Below are positions 1 to 5,208 of a stretch of DNA of 6,695 bases, piece by piece. The notes below the pieces were generated by a model. It saw only the letters and a list, made by a program, of their open reading frames with translations, was not told the origin of the DNA and ran no database searches. Each line of letters begins with the position of its first letter. Position 1 is the first letter of the stretch. Source of the DNA: Methanosarcinaceae archaeon (lineage in GTDB: Archaea > Halobacteriota > Methanosarcinia > Methanosarcinales > Methanosarcinaceae); contig JAUVET010000078.1 in NCBI GenBank assembly GCA_030594665.1, positions 1 to 6,695 of the forward strand, written 5' to 3'. The position numbers were made by a program, and so were the translations under genes.

Positions 1-20
1 TGATTATAACAATAATATTA

Positions 21-88
21 GACGCAGATTAACGCTGATTTACGCAGATGCAACCTTAAATCTGCGTGAATCAGCGTTAATCTGCGTC
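21..88. repeat. Long inverted repeat (29-bp arms) built from 10-bp units
   Basis: The left arm (21-49) and right arm (60-88) are complementary over all 29 positions, with one G-T wobble (41/68) and a 10-nt loop (50-59). Each arm is three near-copies of a 10-bp unit (GACGCAGATT, AACGCTGATT, TACGCAGAT), so the repeat steps at about one helical turn. The pairing and periodicity are read directly from the sequence. From memory, CGCAGATTAACGCTGATT-type sequence recurs between genes in many environmental bacteria and archaea. Its function is unknown. It is not followed by a T-tract and has no coding ORF with a ribosome site. Confidence 0.85.
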
Positions 89-110
89 TTAAAAATAACT
101 GGAAAATGGG

Positions 111-145
111 ATAGTGCCCTCTGTGTACTCTGTGGTTAATTTTCT
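111..145. repeat. CTCTGTG-type dispersed intergenic repeat fragment
   Basis: CTCTGTG occurs twice (119-125 and 128-134) at a 9-nt step, followed by GTTAATTTT. On the other strand this reads as AACCACAGAG-TACACAGAG, a motif I recognise as a common intergenic repeat in many genomes, often next to the CGCAGATT-type repeat found at 21-88. When translated it gives the spurious NHRVHRGH-type peptides seen in many automatic annotations. I therefore treat it as non-coding. The recognition is from memory and no search was run. Confidence 0.55.
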
Positions 146-177
146 TTGCCATGATCCATTTTATCCGGAATATATTA

Positions 178-329
178 AAAAGTCTCAAAAATGCCGACGG
201 GAATCCAATGTATTCTGTAGAATATCGGAATTTCCAGACTAATACCGGCATATCGGAAACATCCAGCTAACACTCTCAGGGTCACTTAATAAAGAGGAAT
301 TTATACAGATAACAGAGTCCATGCAGTGA
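178..329 (+). pseudogene. Truncated, internally deleted copy of the downstream LolA-like lipoprotein gene
   Basis: Positions 191-256 match 1119-1184 of the intact gene at 63 of 66 bases. Positions 252-326 then match 1544-1618 at 62 of 75, ending in the same Met-Gln-stop (321-329). The 364 bp between these blocks in the intact gene are missing. The junction lies on a shared ATCGG, and the loss is not a multiple of three, so the upstream frame stops at 268-270. The whole 5' portion (signal peptide, lipobox and most of the LolA-like domain) is also absent, and the repeats at 21-145 lie where it should be. Weak similarity (the LK..K.ADGNP stretch) may begin near 178. An ATG at 151 opens a 39-codon frame through the first block but has no ribosome site. 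This is a dead tandem paralogue. Confidence 0.88.
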
Positions 330-345
330 TTTCATGTATATGGAT

Positions 346-367
346 AACTGCGAATGAATTCGAAGTT
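346..367. promoter_or_regulatory. Conserved 22-bp imperfect palindrome behind the pseudogene
   Basis: Half-sites AACTGCGAAT (346-355) and ATTCGAAGTT (358-367) flank a GA centre and pair at 9 of 10 positions. It is the counterpart of the palindrome at 1638-1659. The only difference between the two copies falls at the already unpaired position. A decayed TATA-like TAAATAAG follows at 379-386, where the intact copy has TTTATAAG. It is probably a relic of a duplicated regulatory region. It could instead be a transcript-end hairpin. Confidence 0.45.
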
Positions 368-388
368 CTGGCAAATATTAAATAAGTT

Positions 389-562
389 GAGATGGTGGGC
401 ATTTATTTTCGTATAACGAAATAACAATTTCGATAATCATTAGTAATATATATATTTCAGCAATAATAGTAACATATTTATTAAATGCATTCATTCATTT
501 ATTGCAAAAAAATAATGATATTCAAAACATTATAATCATTATATTGATAGGAGGAACACGAT
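389..562 (+). promoter_or_regulatory. AT-rich leader and probable promoter of the lipoprotein gene
   Basis: This stretch separates the pseudogene flank from the ATG at 563 and has no plausible gene. TATA-like candidates are AATATATATA (446-455) and ATTTATTAAA (475-484). I cannot choose between them. The 10-mer ATAATCATTA occurs twice (433-442 and 532-541), with an inverted TAATGAT at 513-519. Part of this set forms an 8-bp inverted repeat (512-519 with 535-542) just before the ribosome site. A strong AGGAGG lies at 549-554, 8 nt before the ATG. Confidence 0.4.
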
Positions 563-1621
563 ATGACAAAAGCTAAAGTATTACTTATGCTGCTCCTGAT
601 CAGTTCATCACTGTTTGTAGCAGGATGTATTGACGGGGATCTCAGCGCTGAGCAAATAGCAGAGAAAATGCAACAGAAACAGGATATTATTGAAGATTAT
701 TCATACACAATGTACATGACAATGGAATTCGGTGACCAGAAAATGGAATCTGTAGCCGACATGATGTACAAAAAACCTAACAAATTCAAAGCAGTTCAGA
801 AACAACCGGCTGAAATGGCAGGAAGTCTTTCGGTTTTTGATGGTGAGACCATGTGGACATACGATCCACAGCAAAATACTGTTATGATAATGGAACTGCC
901 CGACATGCCTGAACAGAACGATCTGGATTACCTGAAACTTATCGGGATGATGATGAATGAGAGTGATTTCTCACTTGAAGGTATTGAGAAAGTTGATGGC
1001 AGGACCACTTACGTAATCGATATGTCACCAAAAGATGAAAGCGACTTTGGCATGTTTGGGGGCATGAAAGTGTGGGTGGATAAGGAAACATGGATGCCGC
1101 TAAAAATGGAGATGAAAGATGCTGACGGAAATCCAATGTATTCTATAGAATATCGGAATTTCCAGACTAATACCGGCATATCGGATGAAGAATTCCAGTT
1201 TGAAATACCTGAAGGTGCAGAAGTAAAAACTATGGATGAGTTTGTGCTGCCAGAAAGCATAACACTTGAAGAGGCGCGGGAAGAAGCCACATTCGACATA
1301 TTGGTGCCTTCATATATTCCGGACGGTTATGAATTTGATCATGCGATGGTAATCCAGGGATTTGTTGAAACTGTCTCCCTGACATACAAAAACGGTGACG
1401 AGAGATTGGGAATATCTGAAATAGTCTTAGAGGATGAGCCGCAGGCATCACCGATAATGGACAGTGCAGAAGTTGTCAGTATCAATGGTGTTGAAGGCAA
1501 ACTTGTCACAATATATGGCGATAGTAAAATGCTTCAGTGGGAGATCGGGAACATCCAGCTGACGCTCTCGGGGTCACTGGACAAAGAGGAATTGATAGGG
1601 ATCGCAGAATCCATGCAGTGA
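563..1621 (+). CDS. Exported lipoprotein, LolA-like domain plus C-terminal DUF4367-like domain
   Basis: A 352-residue protein with a lipoprotein signal peptide (Lys-rich start, hydrophobic 6-20, lipobox VAGC, lipidated Cys22). Residues about 30-220 resemble the LolA/LolB-like outer-membrane lipoprotein-sorting fold: FDGETMWTYDPQQNTV at 92-107, the VWVDKETWMPLKM strand at 170-182, and FEIPEGAEV ending the domain. Residues about 235-352 resemble DUF4367 (VPSYIPDGYEF at 248-258, LQWEIGN near 324-330, and a final EELIGIAESMQ helix). Archaea generally have no outer membrane, so a Lol shuttle role is unlikely. The fold more plausibly binds a lipid or hydrophobic ligand at the outer face of the cytoplasmic membrane. 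The LolA-like half is strikingly Met-rich. The ATG start is supported by AGGAGG 8 nt upstream. A broken paralogue lies just upstream. Family assignment is by motif memory. Confidence 0.85.
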   Translation: MTKAKVLLMLLLISSSLFVAGCIDGDLSAEQIAEKMQQKQDIIEDYSYTMYMTMEFGDQKMESVADMMYKKPNKFKAVQKQPAEMAGSLSVFDGETMWTYDPQQNTVMIMELPDMPEQNDLDYLKLIGMMMNESDFSLEGIEKVDGRTTYVIDMSPKDESDFGMFGGMKVWVDKETWMPLKMEMKDADGNPMYSIEYRNFQTNTGISDEEFQFEIPEGAEVKTMDEFVLPESITLEEAREEATFDILVPSYIPDGYEFDHAMVIQGFVETVSLTYKNGDERLGISEIVLEDEPQASPIMDSAEVVSINGVEGKLVTIYGDSKMLQWEIGNIQLTLSGSLDKEELIGIAESMQ

Positions 1622-1637
1622 TCTCATGTATATGGAT

Positions 1638-1659
1638 AACTACGAATGAATTCGAAGTT
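1638..1659. promoter_or_regulatory. 22-bp imperfect palindrome, candidate operator
   Basis: AACTACGAAT (1638-1647) and ATTCGAAGTT (1650-1659) around a central GA pair at 9 of 10 positions. It ends 11 nt before the TTTATAAG box of the next gene, a place where an archaeal activator or repressor dimer could bind. It starts 16 nt after the stop codon of the upstream gene, so an RNA hairpin ending that transcript is an alternative. The near-identical copy at 346-367 supports functional importance. Confidence 0.45.
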
Positions 1660-1670
1660 TAGACAAATAG

Positions 1671-1678
1671 TTTATAAG
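1671..1678 (+). promoter_or_regulatory. TATA box of the Ig-like secreted protein gene
   Basis: TTTATAAG fits the archaeal TATA consensus and is preceded by the A-rich GACAAATAG, which could serve as a BRE. A transcript starting about 25-30 nt downstream would begin near 1700 and carry a short leader containing the AGGAGG at 1711-1716. This suggests the gene at 1728 has its own promoter and does not depend only on the lipoprotein gene. Confidence 0.5.
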
Positions 1679-1727
1679 TCGGAGTAGATAGAATACATAA
1701 TACATCGTTAAGGAGGAGAAACGAAAG

Positions 1728-3023
1728 ATGAATAAATACATAACAAAAATTGTGTTCGGACTGCTTATTATGAGCATACTGACAGTTCCGAATGCAGCGG
1801 CAAAGGTTCCAGTACCGGAGCCAATGATGATTGTAGGTGAGGGCGTTGTTTCAGGTGAGAGCGTTGTTTCAAATACTGCATATCCTGATATGGATTTTAC
1901 AAAGCTTCAGGTAAATCCGGGTTATTCAAATATGCAGATAAAACCCGGGAATAGCGATGAAGTGACGGTTACGGTGACAAACAGGGATAATGAGACTATC
2001 ACAGCAGCACCATTCGTTTCAATTCCCCCATACAGTGAGAACTTATTTGAAGAAAGCTGGGTCACCATAACTCCTGTAAGTGCAGATATTGCGCCGGATG
2101 CAAAACAGGAATTTGTGATCAAGGTGAACATTCCACAAGATGCGGATATCGGACACTACACCACAAGCATTGCATTCACAGAAGATATGATACCAACACC
2201 GTACCCAACTCCGTATCCAAATTATCTTAACAGCATGCACTTTTCTGTTGATGTATGGACACCTCCGAATATCCGGATCCGGACACCATACATAAATGGT
2301 CGTGTTGAATCCGGGGAAACTTACGACTACGAGATCAAACTTAAGAATGTAGCTGATAAGGATATCTCGATCAACCCTGAGATCAATGATAATAACCGTA
2401 TGTATTATGGTGGCCCATATGGCATGATGTCTTCAGCATTCGAAGATGATGCAATTACAATTACTGCCCCGTCTGTAGTAAAAGCAGGTGAGACTGCTAT
2501 TGTCAATGTACATATCGAAGTGCCTGATGATTCAAAAGGCAGGTACAACGGAGCCATTGACCTGAACATTGACGATCCCTCTATCCGTGAATGGGATGGA
2601 CAGGTTCAGATGAATTTTGAGGTATGGACACAGCCAACAACACCATATGAAAAGAGCTTCACGACCAGGATCGATGCCCTTGTCACCATAGAATTGAACT
2701 CACAACAGTACAACTATGACAAATGGATAGGCACAGGTACTCAGGATAATGAGGTATTGTCATTTGAGGGAACACTTATAGGTCCATCCGGTGATGAAGT
2801 CAATATGAACCTGATAAAGACAACTTACAGCGGTTCTGTGAATCTTGGTATGTCTGATTTTCCACCATGGGAGATGGATGGCGAAGGTATATACCAGGAA
2901 GTTCAAACAAGCTATTCAGAAATATTTACAGCACCCGGTGCAGTAGGGGACTGGACACTCAAGGTACTCCCGATGAATGTGGAGAAGTTCAGTTATTCGA
3001 TAACGATCGGGGCAATTGAGTAG
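1728..3023 (+). CDS. Secreted protein with two tandem Ig-like domains and a C-terminal beta domain
   Basis: A 431-residue exported protein. The signal peptide covers residues 1-25 (hydrophobic 9-20, cleavage near NAAA-K). Two similar beta-sandwich units follow. The first (about 62-180) runs from a PGNSDEVTVTVTN strand through VNIPQDADIGHYTTSIAF to SVDVWTPP. The second (about 185-305) runs from ESGETYDYEIKLKN through VEVPDD-type residues 264-268 and GRYNGAIDL to NFEVWTQP. Both resemble NEW3/CARDB-like adhesion modules of archaeal surface proteins. Residues 310-431 form a third, beta-rich domain (GDWTLKVLPM at 407-416), loosely like pre-peptidase C-terminal domains. A TPYPTPYP linker sits at 157-164. 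There is no C-terminal anchor or sorting signal, so it is probably released or held by partners. The ATG follows AGGAGG (1711-1716) by 11 nt. No enzyme motif is visible, and a specific role is not assignable. Confidence 0.85.
   Translation: MNKYITKIVFGLLIMSILTVPNAAAKVPVPEPMMIVGEGVVSGESVVSNTAYPDMDFTKLQVNPGYSNMQIKPGNSDEVTVTVTNRDNETITAAPFVSIPPYSENLFEESWVTITPVSADIAPDAKQEFVIKVNIPQDADIGHYTTSIAFTEDMIPTPYPTPYPNYLNSMHFSVDVWTPPNIRIRTPYINGRVESGETYDYEIKLKNVADKDISINPEINDNNRMYYGGPYGMMSSAFEDDAITITAPSVVKAGETAIVNVHIEVPDDSKGRYNGAIDLNIDDPSIREWDGQVQMNFEVWTQPTTPYEKSFTTRIDALVTIELNSQQYNYDKWIGTGTQDNEVLSFEGTLIGPSGDEVNMNLIKTTYSGSVNLGMSDFPPWEMDGEGIYQEVQTSYSEIFTAPGAVGDWTLKVLPMNVEKFSYSITIGAIE
1836..1871 (+). repeat. 18-bp in-frame tandem duplication
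   Basis: GGTGAGGGCGTTGTTTCA (1836-1853) is followed directly by GGTGAGAGCGTTGTTTCA (1854-1871), 17 of 18 identical. It encodes GEGVVS-GESVVS at residues 37-48, just after the signal peptide. The near-identity suggests a recent slippage duplication in a permissive N-terminal segment. Confidence 0.85.
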
Positions 3024-3032
3024 ACTGTAAAT

Positions 3033-3062
3033 ACAGGCGCAATGCGCCTGTCCTTATTTTTT
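3033..3062 (+). terminator. Hairpin plus T-tract between the secreted-protein gene and the PepSY-like lipoprotein gene
   Basis: ACAGGCGC (3033-3040) and GCGCCTGT (3044-3051) form a perfect 8-bp GC-rich stem with an AAT loop. CCTTA and six T (3057-3062) follow. This is the shape of an intrinsic terminator, and T-rich tracts alone end archaeal transcripts. The T-tract abuts the GGAG ribosome site of the next gene, so complete termination would leave no room for a new promoter. Partial read-through or attenuation fits better. Confidence 0.6.
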
Positions 3063-3073
3063 GGAGAGGTGAT

Positions 3074-3658
3074 ATGAACATTTTACCTAAGATATTTTCT
3101 ATTATCTTTATTGTAGTGCTGCTGACAGCGGCTGCAGGATGTATAACAGATGCCAATATTCCGTCATCTGAATATAATATTGCATGGGTTGGCACACCAC
3201 TTGCTGATAGTAAGACGATGGAGATGAAAATTGCACAGGCAATAACCCCTTATTCCGGTGCGGAATATAACAATGTTACACTCAGCGCATCAGGAGACGA
3301 TGACAGGGTTCATATACATGTAGCAGCAGTATCATTGAGTTCCCAGTATCCTGACCTGTATGATTTCACATACCGCGATGGGGAGTTGATACGCGTGGGT
3401 TACCTTCTTGAAGCGATCCCGGAAGCTGTGCGAAGTGAGGCTATTGGGATAGCAATGCAAAATGAAAACATTGCAACTGCCCTGGGTTCTGGTGCGAATA
3501 CATATGGCAATCCATCTGTAAAACGAATTCTTCCGGAAACTGCGGAGAAGTTCTATGCTCCCAAAACCCTGCTCAGTGTGACATGGAAGGATAGTTCCCT
3601 GTCCGCACTGGTTGATGTGGATACGGGACAGGTGGTTGAGGTTTGGAGCGGCAGCTGA
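3074..3658 (+). CDS. Small PepSY-like exported lipoprotein
   Basis: A 194-residue protein with a lipoprotein signal peptide (hydrophobic 8-20, lipobox AAGC, Cys23). The rest is extracytoplasmic. Residues about 118-194 resemble a PepSY-type module: an ...SEAIGIAMQNENIATAL helix (121-137), then LLSVTWKDSSLSALVDVDTGQVVEVW (strands 166-191), where a D.DTG.V turn is typical. Residues about 45-110 may be a diverged first unit. PepSY-type domains commonly inhibit or modulate peptidases or bind envelope partners. Which applies here is not visible. The start is the ATG after GGAG (3063-3066). The gene heads a cluster of five with gaps of 15 and 19-28 nt and then overlaps of 4 and 11 nt. Confident as a lipoprotein, moderately confident on PepSY. 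Confidence 0.8.
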   Translation: MNILPKIFSIIFIVVLLTAAAGCITDANIPSSEYNIAWVGTPLADSKTMEMKIAQAITPYSGAEYNNVTLSASGDDDRVHIHVAAVSLSSQYPDLYDFTYRDGELIRVGYLLEAIPEAVRSEAIGIAMQNENIATALGSGANTYGNPSVKRILPETAEKFYAPKTLLSVTWKDSSLSALVDVDTGQVVEVWSGS

Positions 3659-3673
3659 AGAAGGTGATTTAAT

Positions 3674-4168
3674 TTGGATAAAAAGTACCAGATCGTATTG
3701 GTAATTGGATTTGCGGCTGCATTTGCAATAATGGCATCCGGTTTTACTTCTGATATATTTTTGTGGGGAAGTACTATCGTTGTAGCATTGATAGTTGTTT
3801 TACTGTTGCTGGCGAGTCCGGTGGATCAAAGTGGTGAAGAAATAATCGAATCTGAAGTGCTGGAACTTGAATCCGAAGCGCTGACAGATTCCAGAATTTC
3901 TAAAACTGTGACCTCGTTCATCGGTGTACCGTTCATTCTCGTATTTGGAGGATTATGGGGCAAGTATGAAAGTATATTTTCCATAAAGCACGACGGGGGC
4001 GCGGTAGTTGTTCTATACCCCGGAATGTGCATTGTTTCAAAGAACGATAAACTTCGGATCATAGGGAAATGGTACAGTGGAAATAAAGTTGGGATAGAAG
4101 GTAATTTTGTCATGGCCAGCCGGATTGAGAATATCAGTTCAGGTATTGTGTTCGATGCTGGTAAGTGA
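3674..4168 (+). CDS. Membrane protein with two or three N-terminal TM segments and a C-terminal beta-rich domain
   Basis: A 164-residue protein I do not recognise. It has TM segments at about 7-24 and 27-47, a very acidic segment at 54-72 (EEIIESEVLELESE), a further hydrophobic stretch at 80-95 (SFIGVPFILVFGGLWG), and a tail of alternating hydrophobic residues (about 96-164) that looks like a small beta-barrel or OB-like domain. That tail includes VVVLYPGMCIVSKND, LRIIGKWYSGNKVGIEG and VMASRIENI. The combination of TM pair and small beta domain recalls NfeD-like proteins only in outline. The start is TTG: AGGTGAT lies at 3662-3668, 5 nt upstream, and no ATG serves the N-terminus. It starts 15 nt after the previous stop, implying co-transcription. 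Confidence 0.75.
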   Translation: MDKKYQIVLVIGFAAAFAIMASGFTSDIFLWGSTIVVALIVVLLLLASPVDQSGEEIIESEVLELESEALTDSRISKTVTSFIGVPFILVFGGLWGKYESIFSIKHDGGAVVVLYPGMCIVSKNDKLRIIGKWYSGNKVGIEGNFVMASRIENISSGIVFDAGK

Positions 4169-4196
4169 TGGGAATTGTGGATGAAACGTGGTGCGC

Positions 4197-4397
4197 ATGA
4201 ACGAATCAGAATTGATTGGACTGTTAATGTCACAGGATGTGATTTTGATCATGCTAATAATACTGTTTTTGATCGGATTGGTTTCAATTCTGATTCACTG
4301 GTTAGTTCTTGGAAAGCGGGCACTTGAAAGGGGGAGCGCGCGGGTTGAGTCTGCTGGCAGTGCCGGGATTTGTGAACAAAATGAGGAAAACGTATGA
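4197..4397 (+). CDS. Single-pass membrane miniprotein
   Basis: A 66-residue protein with an acidic N-terminus (MNESEL), one strong TM helix at about 14-37 (DVILIMLIILFLIGLVSILIHW, shown in part) and a charged tail (GKRALERGSARVE, then EQNEEN). The positive-inside rule suggests an outside N-terminus and a cytoplasmic tail. No family is recognised. Start choice is uncertain: the in-frame GTGs at 4188 and 4191 would add three or two residues. I prefer the ATG because GGTG (4190-4193) precedes it. The stop overlaps the next start in ATGA (4394-4397), a sign of translational coupling. Its position inside a cluster of membrane genes supports it as real. Confidence 0.65.
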   Translation: MNESELIGLLMSQDVILIMLIILFLIGLVSILIHWLVLGKRALERGSARVESAGSAGICEQNEENV

Positions 4398-4777
4398 AAA
4401 GAAAATACATCTTATTAGGTGGTTTTTTTGTTCTGTTATTATTTTCACTGTTCCTGCTTAAATTGTCTGATCCATACGATCTTATGTTTCGTTCCCAAGA
4501 AGGCGATTTGAATTTTACAGTTATAGAATTAATAATAATGGGATTAGCCCTAGCATTCTTCATAACCTATGCAATTATTGTTGCAGTAATTTTTGGCTTC
4601 TTGCTCGGGATGTTTATCGACTGCCTGCAAAGACCAAGAGAGAGTTTCCCCAGTGCCGGTGAATATGATAAACTGATATGGTGCCTTGGCATATTCTTTG
4701 CGAATTTTGTTGGTGCTGTGATGTATTACTTCCTTGTTTACAGGAAAGTGGATTGGAGGATAGCCGATGAACGTTGA
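4394..4777 (+). CDS. Three-TM membrane protein with a PLDc_N-like C-terminal motif
   Basis: A 127-residue integral membrane protein with TM helices at about 5-22, 43-75 (possibly two short passes) and 93-115. The last helix and its flanks (DKLIWCLGIFFANFVGAVMYY, then FLVYRK) match the pattern of the phospholipase D N-terminal membrane motif (PLDc_N): W...i......GA..YY......R. That motif occurs in many small membrane proteins with no phospholipase activity, and no HKD catalytic motif is present here. A polar loop (78-92, QRPRESFPSAGEYD) separates the last two segments. The ATG is preceded by GAGG (4383-4386) and overlaps the previous stop by 4 nt. Function unknown. Confidence 0.8.
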   Translation: MKRKYILLGGFFVLLLFSLFLLKLSDPYDLMFRSQEGDLNFTVIELIIMGLALAFFITYAIIVAVIFGFLLGMFIDCLQRPRESFPSAGEYDKLIWCLGIFFANFVGAVMYYFLVYRKVDWRIADER

Positions 4778-5147
4778 AGATTCTGATAAATCCAAACCAT
4801 TATCCACGGCACGCCTAATGCGTCTGGTTCATTTTATTTACCTATTATTTGGCACAGTTTCAATAGCCCTGGGTTTGTGCATAGTGCTGCAATTTTTAAT
4901 GTACGTCCCCAGTGCATCCCAATGGAATCATGATGCAACCGTTTCACTTATCATGGCAATTGGGGCTGTCATCCTTGGTACAATATCCATATGGTGGTTT
5001 GGCAAAAATAAGAATCCAAAGCTTAAATTTATCGGAAATCCAAAAGTACAGGCATATATTGAGAAAGCAATTGCAATTGGGGTGCTTGCCCTGATATTTT
5101 ATTTGTTAGTGTTTGTCTGGATCGCATTGACAGAGTCACAGATGTAG
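4767..5147 (+). CDS. Three-TM membrane protein of unknown function
   Basis: A 126-residue protein with a short charged cytoplasmic-type N-terminus (MNVEDSDKSK) and TM helices at about 19-46, 57-78 and 98-121. A basic loop (79-96, GKNKNPKLKFIGNPKVQ) lies between the last two. No domain is recognised. It overlaps the preceding gene by 11 nt. GGAGG (4755-4759) inside that gene gives a 7-nt spacing to this ATG, so the two are probably translated from one message. It is the last gene of the cluster that starts at 3074. The 61 bp that follow contain no clear terminator. Confidence 0.78.
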   Translation: MNVEDSDKSKPLSTARLMRLVHFIYLLFGTVSIALGLCIVLQFLMYVPSASQWNHDATVSLIMAIGAVILGTISIWWFGKNKNPKLKFIGNPKVQAYIEKAIAIGVLALIFYLLVFVWIALTESQM

Positions 5148-5208
5148 TGGGATTGATTGACGGATAATTTGAAAATTGTGATGATAAAATAATGATTAGG
5201 TGATTTCG

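Noticed and set aside
21..88. CRISPR or mobile-element end
   Set aside because: There is only one pair of inverted arms, with no spacers of constant length and no transposase, integrase or target-site duplication visible.
18..251. Open frame of 77 codons on the minus strand across the repeats and the relic
   Set aside because: It reads through the dispersed repeats and the antisense of the pseudogene, giving the NHRVHRGH type of spurious peptide. Its N-terminal part repeats a minus-strand shadow of the intact gene.
151..270. Short plus-strand frame through the relic, from ATG at 151
   Set aside because: There is no ribosome site, the 5' part is unrelated to the gene, and it stops right after the deletion junction. 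It is explained by the pseudogene.
3826..4233. 135-codon minus-strand ORF
   Set aside because: It lies fully antisense to membrane-protein genes that have ribosome sites and TM helices. Its own product has no coherent domain.
4181..4327. 48-codon ORF starting ATGAAACGTGG, overlapping the single-pass miniprotein in another frame
   Set aside because: It has no TM helix or recognisable pattern and no good ribosome site. The overlapping frame has a clear TM helix and is coupled to the next gene.
4394..4777. Phospholipase D enzyme
   Set aside because: Only the membrane PLDc_N-like motif is present. There is no HKD motif, and at 127 residues it is far too short for the catalytic domains.
4912..5094. 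60-codon plus-strand ORF inside the last gene of the membrane cluster
   Set aside because: It is out of frame within a well-supported three-TM protein and lacks its own ribosome site.
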